Counted from the stretch's first letter, positions 46,859 to 57,038 are shown. The stretch: 64,000 bases of DNA from Gari tellinella (GCA_922989275.2 OV277867.1:44072070-44136069), one strand, 5' to 3'. Notes: generated by a model from the sequence alone, not told the origin. Translations and numbers: made by a program.

Positions 46859-47108
46859 CTCAACTCATTCACCCCTGAAACTATGAATGGACAATTTCAG
46901 TTTCCCCCAAAAAAACTCTGGTTCGTGTTTGACCCTTTAGCTTTGTTTTTAATAATAAATTTCAAGCTGACAAACAATGTAGATCCTGATCAGAGTGTTC
47001 ATACAGGAGCTCTCTGATCAGGGTCTACACTGTTTGCACCGGACAAGTGTACTCCTAAAATGTACACTGATTTTTATATATACTCGTCGCTAGGGTTGAA
47101 TGTATTAA
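46859..47108. mobile_element. TTAA-1 MITE
   Basis: Left TCAACTCATTCACCCCTGAA (TTAA decayed to TCAA), CAATTTCAGTTTCCCCC, hairpin 46969-47038 (CAAACAATGTAGATCCTGAT, CAGAGTGTTC / GGAGCTCTCTG, ATCAGGGTCTACACTGTTTG), right end GCTAGGGTTGAATGTA and TTAA at 47105-47108. Confidence 0.82.
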
Positions 47109-47346
47109 AGACTGCCAAATGCTTTTTATGTTTTGGATGGCAACGTGATTACATGTTTGTCTGAAGGCAAAAAGCAAGAGAAACACGCCCGCATGGTGTA
47201 TACTTAACGACTGTTCTAGTTTCACATGCATGTCACAGTGAAACGGAAATTGTGACAGAAACTAGTACACAGCATTCCGCTAACGTAAGGATTTGTGCTA
47301 TACGGGTGGTGTTACAAATTATCTCGTTATTTTTCTGCTTCGTTCT
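47109..47346. other. no recognisable feature
   Basis: Contains an imperfect inverted pair TTCTAGTTTCAC / GTGAAACGGAAA around 47215-47250; not assignable. Confidence 0.3.
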
Positions 47347-47555
47347 TACAGTGTAGAAGACACTTTTCTTTCCCGATTAAAAGCATCAAAACGCAAACGC
47401 AATGCACTAGAATAATATTTTTTCGCAATTTCTCACGTTTTTATTTAAATCTGAGTGGCAAACAGTTTGAAGCCTGATCTGACGCCTGGCTCCATACAAT
47501 TTGCAATTATATTAATCGTTTTATTGAAAACTTGTTTTTTTGGAAAGAATAAATA
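47347..47555. mobile_element. TA-A MITE, right end missing
   Basis: TA at 47347-47348, CAGTGTAGAAGACACTTTTC, AAACGCAAACGCAATGCAC, GAGTGGCAAACAGTTTGAAG, a shortened tip, then GGCTCCATACAATTTGC and TTTGGAAAGAATAAATAC. Confidence 0.68.
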
Positions 47556-47599
47556 CGAAAGACTCAAGCAGGAAACGTAACACAAACAATACACCCACC

Positions 47600-47665
47600 T
47601 CTCAAGCAGAACACACACACACAGTCATATCACAACAAACACAGACACACACACGCGCAATACCA
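47600..47665. repeat. (CA)-rich microsatellite
   Basis: Interrupted ACACACAC runs (CAGAACACACACACACAG; CAGACACACACACGCGC). Confidence 0.85.
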
Positions 47666-47720
47666 TTCCTTCATCTACACACTAAATAGAAAACAACACG
47701 CAAGACAAACATAAAGCAAA

Positions 47721-47855
47721 GTGAATATAGGAGCCCGCCTTGGTACGGTCAGTAGCAATCAATAATTAACTATAAATTAATTAATTATTAACAACCACTG
47801 GGGGTTAAACCTGGATTTAGGGGCGCCCAACCTCACACTTATCTCCTATATTCAC
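47721..47855. repeat. short fold-back element with 13-bp inverted ends
   Basis: 135 bp bounded by GTGAATATAGGAG and CTCCTATATTCAC. The interior has AT-rich ATTAACTATAAATTAATTAA and GGGGTTAAACCTGGATTTAG. A single copy was seen; it could be a small MITE. Confidence 0.65.
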
Positions 47856-47975
47856 CTAAGTCAACTTCACTGTTTGTACCACAATAGGAGAAACTTTTTC
47901 CTCCAATAGCATAATCTTTGAAGAACAAAATTCATACAAAGCTTTTCTCATGCACTATCCAATCAAAATGGAACG

Positions 47976-48218
47976 TACAGTGCTCCGGCTGCAATATCGT
48001 CTGCTTAAAATCGTCGTCTGCTACTTTCTTAAAGTCACATTTTGGACATTTTGACATAAAAAGATTATAATGCTGAAAGACAAACAGCTTGAATCCAGAT
48101 CTGGATTCAATCTGTTTGCAAATGTAAACCAATTTCCCTCCCTATAACAACTCCTCCGAACAACACACACCTTCTTTATTTCCTATCGGGGGTTGTTTTG
48201 TAGAGAGGGAACCCTGTA
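47976..48218. mobile_element. TA-C MITE, reverse, hairpin tip excised
   Basis: TA at 47976-47977 and 48217-48218; ends CAGTGCTCCGGCTGCAATAT and TGTAGAGAGGGAACCCTG. The core is CAAACAGCTTGAATCCAGAT joined to CTGGATTCAATCTGTTTGC: the GACGCC...GGCGTC tip is gone, exactly between the two GATC copies of the arms. Most of the outer left end is also missing. Confidence 0.85.
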
Positions 48219-48527
48219 TAACATAAACATCCTTAATATTGGGCCATCCTGTTGAGTTTCTGTATTTATCCTAAATTGAACTAATTACTTTTATTTGTCC
48301 AAAGGGAACAAACTGAATGGCAAACAATGAGGCTTTGATCAGACTGCTATTGGGGTCTTCAGTCACTTTATGAATTTGGAATATGGTTTCAAAGATTTTC
48401 AACGACACTTGAATCGATAAAACCTAAATCGGACCCTTAACAGAGCCGAGCCACCGGGAGCTTGGTAAGAATCCAAACAGTCTTGGACTCATACTTACGC
48501 TACAACAGTCATGGGCCACTTTGCAAT
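48219..48527. other. TTAA-1-like scraps at 48310-48400, otherwise nothing
   Basis: GGCAAACAATGAGGCTTTGA and TCAGACTG opposite GGGGTCTTCAGTCACTTTAT recall a worn TTAA-1 hairpin. Confidence 0.35.
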
Positions 48528-48760
48528 TACAGTGCTCCCTCTCTACAACGGCCCTCCCAACAACGACTCCCTCCTTACAGCGACCCTTGCCGCTGTTCCC
48601 TAATCAATACATTTATGTCCAACCTTTTCATAGCTACAATACCATCTGCTTAAATGTGTCGTCTGTTGTTTATCTCAATGTTACATAATGGACATTTTGA
48701 CATAAAAACCTAAATGACGAGTGACAAACAGCTTGAATCAAGATCAGACAGCTGTTTAAA
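48528..48760. mobile_element. TA-C MITE, reverse, cut at the hairpin
   Basis: TA then CAGTGCTCCCTCTCTACAAC, CAACAACGACTCCCTCCTTA, ACCATCTGCTTAAATGTGTC, CAAACAGCTTGAATCAAGAT and CAGACAGCTGTTT, where it ends: the remaining half is missing from near the tip on. Confidence 0.82.
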
Positions 48761-49326
48761 AGTCGCGCTATTTCAGCTTGGCTTTAACATTTATTTGTAC
48801 ACACGTTTAAGAAGAAAACATGTCCCATTTTAGATCATAACTCAGAAATACAAACGTTTTTATTGAATCCAAGCGATTTTGAATAGTAAAAGTTATCAGA
48901 ACGTCCATTTCTTCCTTTATATGCGTTCTACTTTCAAGCCATAACAACAACAACGACGTCATATAAGAACGTGACCTTACGCGTATACTCGATCATGTGA
49001 AACAATCAACAACAACATAAATTATGGTTTAAACATCGGATCATTGAATTGTCGAAAGCCACAGACAACTGTAGAGTCTACTGTAAAATTATCGATTTCA
49101 TTTCTCTCTATAAACGTAGTTTGTGGTCCATTTAAGTTTTATGGAATTTCTGTAAGAGTAACGTCCCTTTCCCTTGTTTTTAGCCAATCGGGCGGAAGGA
49201 TACCGTACCAGACAAGGTTTGCCGCACTGCTATTTATAGTAACAAAATGTGGTCTAGCACCCCTGAAAAGCGAGAATCATGCGGGCTGACGGTGTGAGCG
49301 GGATTCAAACTACTAAGCATACATTA
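48761..49326. other. unassigned sequence
   Basis: The 81-codon frame at 49044-49289 has no domain I recognise. The stretch CAATCGGGCGGAAGGATACC and TACCAGACAAGGTTTGCC (49186-49224) looks less AT-rich than its surroundings and might be part of an old repeat or exon; I cannot tell. Confidence 0.3.
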
Positions 49327-49363
49327 CGCGTAATCCCTGATTATCTTTTAGGGATTACGCGTT
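49327..49363. repeat. small hairpin GCGTAATCCC/GGGATTACGC
   Basis: GCGTAATCCC and GGGATTACGC are separated by TGATTATCTTTTA. Together with the hairpin at 49747-49780 they may delimit a small unclassified element of about 450 bp. Confidence 0.6.
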
Positions 49364-49746
49364 ATCACTGGCGTTTTAGGGAATTGATGAAATGTCCTTT
49401 TTTTCATCAAATAAATAGATTTGTATTATCATGACATTTCTTTTGGTTTACATGTAAAACATCATTGTTTTACATATCATGATCTAATGAACGTTCATAC
49501 AAAACTTCTCGCACAAATCAATAAAAATAAGTGAACAGTGTGCATATCAGCCAGGACAATTAAATCCAAGACATCTGTCTTGTTAATAAGATCAACAAAA
49601 TATTTCATATTGTGGTACTTTCCTTTGAACTTAATGAGCTTAACAAGGTAAAATTTATTACTTTACCCAAAAGTAACTGCGAGACATTTATAAAAATTCA
49701 ACGAGAAGCTTCAAAGTTATTCATTTTCCCTGGAAAATTTAGGATT

Positions 49747-49780
49747 ATCGTGAAATCTCTGATTTTTCAGAGATTTCACG
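49747..49780. repeat. small perfect hairpin
   Basis: CGTGAAATCTCTGA/TCAGAGATTTCACG with TTT at the tip; followed by TATTCCCTGATAACACG, related to GGGATTACGCGTTATCA at 49353. Confidence 0.65.
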
Positions 49781-49839
49781 TATTCCCTGATAACACGCCC
49801 TGTAACATATACATACAAATTGATAGACACAAATACAAG

Positions 49840-50334
49840 CAGACAGACAGAAAGGCAGACTGACATATTTAATGCGAATAATGCAATCATAAAACTATAA
49901 GACAAACAATAGATATGCAGAAAGACGACCATACAATAGATTCATTTCGTTTTAGACTAGGGATAAAAAAAAAAAAAGATAGAACAGACAACGTAAGATT
50001 TCTATTAGAGAATGACCACATATGGCCGGTGCGGACTGAAGTTTTCTACTTAAAGTGAGTTATAGATGGACAAACCTAATCAGTAAGAATATGTCAGACA
50101 GAGTGAAACTAATCGAGCGGTTGCGGCAATTTGTTTGCCAATTTTACACCAGCCTGAAAAGAAGCTTGGTGGTCAATTCTAGATTAATCACCACAAACAG
50201 TCACTGTCATCACAGTATTTGTGTTTACATCAATAATGAAAATTAAACAACCATTTTGGGAAACAGATGTTCTCTTTTGCGTGTGAAAGTGTATGAATGT
50301 CTTGTTATGCAGTAGACAATACAGTATTACTTCT
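49840..50334. other. CAGA microsatellite scrap and poly(A), otherwise nothing
   Basis: GCAGACAGACAGAAAGGCAG at about 49838-49858 and a run of A at about 49967-49977. No gene recognised. Confidence 0.4.
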
Positions 50335-50552
50335 CGTAACCCATTACTACTTGGCATGTGGAAACAGATGATCACTTTAAGGCTCATTCTTCTTTACTTT
50401 CAGCCTGCTTTAAGCTACTATCTGCTACAATATAGAAATTATATCTTATTTTACATGTACACATTCATGACTGTATATATTAGAATATGTTTCTTCTGTG
50501 GAGGAATTAATTAAATGCATTGAAAGGCGCCTCTATTTGGGAAAAGCATTAA
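50335..50552. mobile_element. TTAA-2 MITE, left hairpin arm deleted
   Basis: GTAACCCATTACTACTTGGC, GATGATCACTTTAAGG, then the right arm CTCATTCTTCTTTACTTTCA and GCCTGCTTTAAGC; TATTCATGACTGTA and TTCTGTGGAGGAATTAATTA follow; TTAA at 50549-50552. Confidence 0.8.
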
Positions 50553-50555
50553 GAT

Positions 50556-50930
50556 TTCCCTTTTATAGGAAAATAACGCTACACATTCTGATAAAATGCA
50601 AAATATGACAACTTTTAACCCCTTCACTGCCTTACCCCGAGTACACTTGTAATTTGAAAATGAACACAGTTTGAATCCTGATCAGACGCCGCATAACGCG
50701 GCGTCTGATCAGGATACAATCTGTTTTACACTCATTTCAATTTTTTATAAGTCAAAATAGCTAAATATTTAATTTTAGAAATAAAAGCAGACGACAATTG
50801 TTTAAAATTGATGACGTCATGGCAGTGAAGGGTTGAAAGCGTCTGACGGTTTGTTTTATTAAGCAGCAAACAGTTCGAAACCTGATCAGACGACGGGTTA
50901 CTCGTCGTTTGCACTATATCAGAACGGTTG
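50556..50930. mobile_element. TA-A MITE, degenerate, split by TTAA-3
   Basis: CCTTTTATAGGAAAATAACG and AAAATGCAAAATATGACAAC on the left; GCAGCAAACAGTTCGAAACC, tip CGACGGGTTACTCGTCG and TTTGC on the right. The gap is the TTAA-3 copy 50615-50836. Confidence 0.55.
50615..50836. mobile_element. TTAA-3 MITE, nearly complete
   Basis: TTAA at 50615-50618 and TTGA at 50833-50836. Left CCCCTTCACTGCCTTACCCC; hairpin 50662-50737 (CACAGTTTGAATCCTGATCA, tip GCCGCATAACGCGGC, TGATCAGGATACAATCTGTT). GCAGACGACAATTGTTTAAA and GATGACGTCATGGCAGTGAA close it. Confidence 0.88.
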
Positions 50931-50976
50931 AGTGTACACCATTGCTTTAGTGCAGAAAACGGCTGTTAGTTTTCAC

Positions 50977-51216
50977 TACAGTGGAGAATATGTTATTTAT
51001 TCCCAATAAACGCGTTCATACTTAACCTAAATCGATTTTCGATTTTCAAACATTTTAGAGACAGATCAGACCCGGCGTCCGATCAAGTTCAAAACTGTTT
51101 GCCACTCAGATTTCAACAAATAAGCAGGATTGTCAAAACGTTGTCATTTTCTACATTTTATTGCAATATGTTTTCGATTTGTTTGTGTTTAAATGGGAAA
51201 GAATAACTTCAACTGT
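50977..51216. mobile_element. TA-A MITE, complete ends
   Basis: TA at both edges; CAGTGGAGAATATGTTATTT, AATAAACGCGTTCATACTTA, core TCAAACATTTTAGAGACAGA / CCGATCAAGTTCAAAACTGT with a shortened tip GACCCGGCGTC; right AACTTCAACTG. Confidence 0.82.
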
Positions 51217-51221
51217 AATGT

Positions 51222-51404
51222 AAAAGCTATATTTTTATTTCCATTGCAAAACCTTTTGAGCCACATCAGACGCAGGGAAATCTGGTGTCTGACCAATCTC
51301 AAAACTGCTTGCTACTCAGGCGATGATGAATGAAAATATATTTTGTTGCATTCCGTTAGTGGTTCTTGTTAATTTAAATGGGAAAGAATAATACCCCCAC
51401 TGTA
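51222..51404. mobile_element. TA-A MITE, left end missing
   Basis: TTGCAAAACCTTTTGAGCCA, CATCAGACGCAGGGAAATCT, GGTGTCTGACCAATCTCAAA, then AATTTAAATGGGAAAGAATA and ACCCCCACTG with TA. Confidence 0.7.
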
Positions 51405-51667
51405 TCATAACTGTTTACGCTCACGAGAATTTCCTACCGTCAACGAATTTATATTTTGTTGTTATTGACTTGCACCGGTAGTTCTTATTTATTTTCAGAA
51501 TAAATGGATGTTATCAAAGACGACTGATGTCCAAGGGAGATAATTTGTGATAACTACAAGCATACTATCGTTCGTTATTAAACCATGTTTGGGAGTTCAT
51601 CCTGTGACTTCATAATCCTGGTAGCATTCTCCATAAGTAAGTAATACATACTTTCTTTCTATAGATG
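51405..51667. other. no recognisable feature
   Basis: Nothing diagnostic. Confidence 0.3.
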
Positions 51668-51913
51668 AACATTGGGTGAAAACGTTACTCTTTTTTAATA
51701 AACGCGTTTATACTAAAACTATTGTGTCCACTGCAACTAGTTTGTAGTCAGATCAGACGCCGGGTAACACGGCGTTTAATTAAGCTCGATACTGTTTGAC
51801 ACTTAAATCGATAGAAACTGGAAAAAACTGTCATGTTGTTTTTCATTTTATTACTACACTAATTTTGTTTGGTTTTCGTTTAAACTGGAAGGATAAATAT
51901 ATTCTATCCTGTA
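51668..51913. mobile_element. TA-A MITE, diverged
   Basis: GGGTGAAAACGTTACTCTTT, AATAAACGCGTTTATACTAA, core CAACTAGTTTGTAGTCAGAT, tip GCCGGGTAACACGGC, ATTAAGCTCGATACTGTTTG; right end ATATTCTATCCTG with TA at 51912-51913. Confidence 0.75.
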
Positions 51914-51955
51914 GTATAGTCCGCTAAATTGTGAACTTAGGACAACACCGTAATA

Positions 51956-52198
51956 GGGGCCCGTTTCATAAAACTTCTTACGACAAATGTTGTCGTAAGT
52001 CAGATTATAAAAGTATTAATTATTATCTATTTCCCCATCTAATCCTGTCTTGTGACATCTTTTTGGAATCGTCTTGAAAAGACGATTCCCAAAAGATGTC
52101 ACAATACATGATTAGATAGAAAAATCACAGATTAAATGTATTTTAAAGTTTTGACTTACGACAACATTTGTCGTAAGAAGTTTTATGAAACGGGCCCC
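51956..52198. repeat. 243-bp fold-back element with nested palindromic ends
   Basis: Terminal inverted repeats of about 47 bp start GGGGCCCGTTTCATAAAACT and are perfect. Each terminal repeat itself contains the palindrome TTACGACAA-ATG-TTGTCGTAA. The interior also folds (GTGACATCTTTTTGGAATCG / CGATTCCCAAAAGATGTCAC). Elements with GGGCCCGTTTCATAAA ends are known to me as common MITEs in marine animals (unverified). A decayed relative lies at 6424-6553. Confidence 0.9.
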
Positions 52199-52396
52199 TG
52201 GTTCGTTAACTCAACCAAATTGGAGTAACTCTATGGTGGCATACATTTGTATATCAGCCATCACTGGGTCACAAAACATTTGCAAGGAAATTCGTGTCAA
52301 AATCTCAGATAAACTACTAATTAGAGTTAAATTTATTTTTGCAAACGATTCAAGTTATTGTTTCACAAAATTGCACTTTTCATAATAACATAACAT
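52199..52396. other. no recognisable feature
   Basis: Nothing diagnostic. Confidence 0.3.
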
Positions 52397-52632
52397 ACGA
52401 AACATATTATGCCTTCCCGTTTCAACGAAACTTAACACAGACGGTAGATCTATTAGATAACTGTAGAAAACGAACGGTAATTGAAAACTGTTCATGGTTT
52501 GTTTAATTTCAATAGCAAACAGTTTGAAGCCTGCTCAGACGCCGGGCGTCTGATCTGACTCCAGCACATTTGCGACGGACGTTTGTTAGCATGAACGCAA
52601 TTACTGGAAATGAATACCGTTTTCTGCACTGT
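52397..52632. mobile_element. TA-A MITE with shortened hairpin tip
   Basis: GCCTTCCCGTTTCAACGAAA, AGCAAACAGTTTGAAGCCTG, CTCAGACGCCGGGCGTCTGA (seven tip bases lost but arms intact), then CCAGCACATTTGCGAC; right end CCGTTTTCTGCACTG with TA. Confidence 0.75.
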
Positions 52633-52867
52633 AGCGACATAATGGCGGCATTATAGCAATAAGAACGTTAAGGATATATCTTGAAGTGACTTACAGTTGC
52701 TGTATTTGGTTTGGGTTGGTTACCGACATAATGCAAATGTTAATCTATTTAGGAGTACCAAGGGAAATCAATGGCGCTCCTGGCCTCGTGTTGGACACTA
52801 ACCTTATCTATTAGAATAGAGGCGCAACACATGGCGCGCTTTGTAAATCAACCTACCTTTTGGTGTC

Positions 52868-53115
52868 TACAGTAGAGAAGACGTTATTCAAAACAAAAAT
52901 AAAGCAAAAACGTTTACACTACTGTCGATTGCAAACCGTTTATTGCCAGATCAGAAGCCGGGTAGCTCGACGTCTGATAATGCCATAAACTGTGTGCCAC
53001 TCAGAAATAACTAAATCGTCAGAATCTTTAAAAAGCGGCATTTCCTACATCTAGTTGTGGAGTGTTTGTGTTTCGTTTCATTTGAACAGGAAAGAAAAAC
53101 GTCATCTCCACTATA
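52868..53115. mobile_element. TA-A MITE
   Basis: TA, CAGTAGAGAAGACGTTATTC, core TTGCAAACCGTTTATTGCCA, tip GCCGGGTAGCTCGAC, TAATGCCATAAACTGTGTGC; right AACGTCATCTCCACTA. Confidence 0.8.
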
Positions 53116-53126
53116 TGTTGACTTCA

Positions 53127-54333
53127 TTAACATTTTACCTGATAGAAGCGCCTTTTAGCGCATTTTAATTTATCCCTCAGCCAAAACAAATAGTTCAAGA
53201 TTATACAGGCATGGACATGTGCAATTAGAAATATTACTTATATACTAGCAACTACAATGTAGTGACTTAAGGGTGTATCAATGTCATGAATTTGGGAACT
53301 TTTCAAAGTATATGAAAACAGTCTATGATGGTTTTGTATTGAAGAGCTATTTAAGATGAATGAAAAAATAGAAAAAGTGTACATTTTGGTGAACAACAGT
53401 TGGCTCTACGGCCATGTAAAATTTACCCCACCCACTTCCTCTTATTTTGTCCTTTTCAAACAGCCCGCTTCAATAAAACCCATTTTAAATGAAAACAAAT
53501 ATGATAATTTGTTTTTGTGTTATCTATTTCCTATCTATGGTAGTATTTCTTCATACAAAAACTAATTCAAGAAAAAAAAGGCACCAAATGTGAAATTTAT
53601 AAAGCTCTAAATATCATCGATATGGTACTTTTTTTGTAAATTTTGTAAGGGGCGATAACTCTTTTTACTTTAATAACTCAACATTTTCAACACTGACCTT
53701 TCAATTTCTTTTCTTATTTTGAACTGCCTTAGTATGGGCTTTCATCTGGTAGAATATAAGAAAAAGTTAAATACTAGAACTATTTCATTTTCAAACTTTT
53801 TTACTTTTTTTCATAAAATAAAAAATCTAATAAAATCATGCCCTAAATAAAGCATATTTTTGATATTCAAGGATCCATATTGTTCAAACCTGGTGCCTGC
53901 TTTGTCTAAATTTGGTTTTTATATGTGAACATACCACCATAGACATGAAATAAATAAAGAAAACCCAAATTAACATTTTTGGTTTTTTTTTAAATAGATT
54001 TTACTGAAGCTTGTACTCTGAATGGGTACAATTTGAGAAAAAAAATCCAAATTTGACATACCTTTTTCAAATCGCTGTAGCTCAAAAGAAAGGACACCAC
54101 CATATATATTTTTTTTCATTTTTTCATTCATCATAAAAAGCTCTTCCAAAAAAACAATGATAGACAAAAAGTTTAATACTTTGAAAAAAATGGCTCATGA
54201 CATTGATACACCCTTAAAGCAGGTTGAAAGAAAAGCAGAATGTTCCTTAGGGCGCATTCTGCTTTACGTTCAACCTGCTTTAAGTGGTCACCTGCCTTCA
54301 AATCTAGAAACAGGCTATGAGGTAAAGGGTTAA
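53127..54333. mobile_element. TTAA-2 MITE split by TTAA-G
   Basis: TTAA at 53127-53130, CATTTTACCTGATAGAAGCG, up to ACAATGTAGTGACTTAA; after the 951-bp insert it continues AGCAGGTTGAAAGAAAAGCA, the class 2 hairpin, and ends TATGAGGTAAAGGG with TTAA at 54330-54333. Without the insert the copy would have the normal length of about 256 bp. Confidence 0.9.
53267..54217. mobile_element. TTAA-G fold-back element, complete copy 2
   Basis: 951 bp with TTAA at 53267-53270 and 54214-54217 and the perfect ends GGGTGTATCAATGTCATGA. It differs from copy 1 (28920-29869) by scattered substitutions and small indels, by eye a few percent. It used the TTAA at the outer edge of the TTAA-2 hairpin as target. 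The frames at 53356-53565 (+) and 53970-54167 (-) are counterparts of those in copy 1. Confidence 0.93.
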
Positions 54334-54559
54334 CAGTGAAGAAGACCTTATTTTCAGTCAAAACGAAACTCAACGCAAAAGCAATCGCAATAATAAAAAG
54401 TTTACAACACTCAGAAAATGCTAACGATTTCTATTAATTTTGAATGGCAAATAGTTTGGAGCATTATTAGAAACCGTGCACCCCATCGTTACACATTTTG
54501 TAATAGCATTATGATAAGATCAACCCTGTGCCTGCTGATCGCGACATCAATGCGTTTTG

Positions 54560-54630
54560 AAAACAGTTTTGATCAAGACCAGACGCCACGTTATCCGGAG
54601 ACTGATCTTGATCCAAACTGTTTGACACTC
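54560..54630. repeat. class 1 core hairpin
   Basis: GAAAACAGTTTTGATCAAGA and CCAGACGCCACG pair with GGAGACTGATCTTGATCCAA and ACTGTTTGACACTC. Confidence 0.65.
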
Positions 54631-54639
54631 ACAAATAGT

Positions 54640-54785
54640 CATTACTTGACGTTCAAGAGTCCTAGTCTTTCGACGCCAAAGATTACCTTCTGCTTTGATA
54701 CTCTTATCTACATATTTAGTCGCTAAATACCTTAATAGGGTTACAGTTACGTATACAAATAAACATAAACACAAATTCGATAAAA
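54640..54785. repeat. dispersed duplicate block, copy 1
   Basis: CATTACTTGACGTTCAAGAG through TTTAGTCGCTAAATACCTTA and GGGTTACAGTTACGTATACA is about 90% or more identical, by eye, to 56892-57038. Function unknown; possibly part of a longer unrecognised element. Confidence 0.8.
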
Positions 54786-55089
54786 ATGTATAAAAACTAA
54801 ATTTAACAACTTTTGCATTCGACACTTTCAAAGCACACAATATAACAGCAGGATAAGTATTAACAGAAACACGTTCATTGAAAAATAAAGAAAAACGACT
54901 TCTCCATTATATTGGATTTTTACCCTGTAATTGCATTGGTATCAAAAATACATGTTTTGAACCAGATTAGACTATACATGTAGGTAAATCTTCATTTGAT
55001 CATGATCCAGTCTGTTGGACAATGATATTGGTGTGTGTTACCTCAAAACGCTTGAAAGAAGACATAAAGAGAAATATAGACGACTATTG

Positions 55090-55391
55090 TACAGTGCTCC
55101 CTCCCTACAACGGCCCTCCCAAAAACGATTTCCCTCCATACAACGACACTTGCCGCTCTTCCCCAAACCAATACAATTATGTCTAACCTATTCACGACTG
55201 CAATGTCGTCTGCTTAAAAGTGTCGTCTGCTGTTTTTTCTCAAAATTACATAATGGACATTTTGACATAAAAAACGTTATGACGAGTGACAAACAGTTTG
55301 AATCGCGGTGTCTGGTCTGGATTTAAGCTGTTTGCAACGTCCCTTTAACGACTCCAACCGAACAACTCGTTTGTAAAGAAGGAGCTCTGTA
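55090..55391. mobile_element. TA-C MITE, reverse, left hairpin arm deleted
   Basis: TA at 55090-55091 and 55390-55391; ends CAGTGCTCCCTCCCTACAAC and GTTTGTAAAGAAGGAGCTCT. GACAAACAGTTTGAATC joins GCGGTGTCTGGTCTGGATTT: the left arm inner part to the tip is lost. CAATGTCGTCTGCTTAAAAG is the family landmark. Confidence 0.85.
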
Positions 55392-56891
55392 GTACGGAAA
55401 TTCGAATTTTGTCCGAATAGAATATGCAGTAAAATTACGATAGAGAATATGCAGTGTTGAAAAAACCAACTTGAGTACGCGCCTTTCTTTCTTTTATTTT
55501 TCTTTCATTCATCGATTCTCTGAAAAATATAGAGACATACATATGACAGGCAAACAATAACATACAGGCAGCAGCCGATAGGCTTGCAATTAAACGTATA
55601 ACTGTCGTCCGCGCACCCGTTTTAACGCTCACCTATTTCGACGCCATATTTATTTACTTGTCATGTGAACTAAGCGACCCCCGTGACGTAACATGTGCAC
55701 TCGCTATCGTTTGTAAACACGAAAAGCTACTCTCTGTTTCAAACATGTGAATAATTAGATATGCAAAGGGAAAAATATAAAAGTTTTACCTTTTTCAATG
55801 CATTTTTATGTATATTCACTAATGCAATAAAGTGCGGAAGTTTATAAGCCGTTTTCTGTATTTAAATGATCATGGAAAACTTCGACGCTCAGTTGTCAGG
55901 AACACCCATTCATATTTATCTTCTCACGCGACAGTCACGTGACAAGCAATTTTCCCGCCATTGAAAAACAGGTCAATGTTTAGTAGGTGTACGCTATTAT
56001 AGGAATATGTGAGATCATGCTGATCGATTTACATGTGATTACTAATTGGCTCATAAATGCGCTATAAGTTTATGAAAAAGGTATCTAAGTTTATTATTTT
56101 CATTTCAGACATCCAATGCTAATTACATGAGCTACTGCCCAACATTCTTGTTTTAGGGTTTGGAGAGTTTTAGCGAGTGAGACACAAATCAAAACCACCC
56201 CTTCTTTAATATGAGTGCCCAGTTACATTCACCCTTTTCTTCATTTATATTTTACATTGTTCGAAAATCATGGCAAATATGAAACAAAAATTGATACAAA
56301 AAAAATAATGTTGACTCCCCAGTATGAAAATAAGCGTACACAATGCAGCACAGTAAGAACTTTATTTATAAAGCTAAAAATAACTATAATATAGGTCAGC
56401 CAACCAGAGGCGTCGAAACTAATGAGTCCCAATAAAACTGGCGGCTTCCACGGCAATGCTCTGAACAACTGGGGCATTTAAACTTGAAAGTTGCATGGTT
56501 TTTATCATTAATTAAACACATTTAGCTTCACTCATAGTTTAAATCACATTCATTTTAAAGCTGTCAAAAATTACGGCGAGTTTATCGCTTAATGGCGTCG
56601 AAACTGGTAACGCTAGGATACCTAGATAGTATAAACACATCTATAAATTAATTATATCTACCTAGATTACTGAATAAATAAATACACAAATAAATAAACA
56701 AATGATTTCCGATAATTTCACGGAATCAGATTTAATGAGTGAAATGTTAATATAAAACAAATAATTCTTACCGACGTGATTGTTCGTTGTCTTCATCTTC
56801 TCAAATGATTTGTTTTTTTCTCTGACGTTATAACGTCGCCGGAGAGCGCGAAACTGTGCAACGTGGCGCGGTTCTACATGCAGCAAATATA
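55392..56891. other. 1.5 kb without recognised MITEs
   Basis: The longest stretch free of recognised repeats. Segments near 55600-55645 (CACCTATTTCGACGCCATAT) and 56590-56620 (ATGGCGTCGAAACTGGTAAC) are approximately inverted, and GGCGTCGAAACT also occurs at 56410. This may be a worn unknown element, an intron or unique flank. The short frames (56268-56477 -, 56662-56886 -) show no domain. Confidence 0.4.
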
Positions 56892-57038
56892 CATTACTTG
56901 ACGTTCAAGAGGTCTAGCCTTTCGACGTCAAAGATTACCTTCTGCTTTTATACTGTTCTCTACATATTTAGTCGCTAAATACCTTAATAGGGTTACAGTT
57001 ACGTATACAAATAAACATAAACACAAATTCGATAAACG
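56892..57038. repeat. dispersed duplicate block, copy 2
   Basis: ACATTACTTGACGTTCAAGA through ACACAAATTCGATAAA, the partner of 54640-54785, same orientation, 2.2 kb apart. Confidence 0.8.

Larger units (their letters stand above)
54334..54912. mobile_element. TA-A MITE halves around foreign sequence
   Basis: Left CAGTGAAGAAGACCTTATTT, CAACGCAAAAGCAATCGCAA, ATGGCAAATAGTTTGGAGCA; right CACGTTCATTGAAAAATAAA and CGACTTCTCCATTATA at 54912. The middle holds a class 1 hairpin (54560-54630) and the duplicated block 54640-54785. Confidence 0.55.

Noticed and set aside
46584..47017. Mirror-image peptides (both containing KCYLAR) on opposite strands
   Set aside because: Consequence of the 141-bp palindrome at 46711-46851.
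56268..56477. Possible first exon or membrane protein (minus strand, 69 codons) in the MITE-poor stretch
   Set aside because: Hydrophobic but without a recognisable domain; no supporting splice or promoter signal that I could defend.
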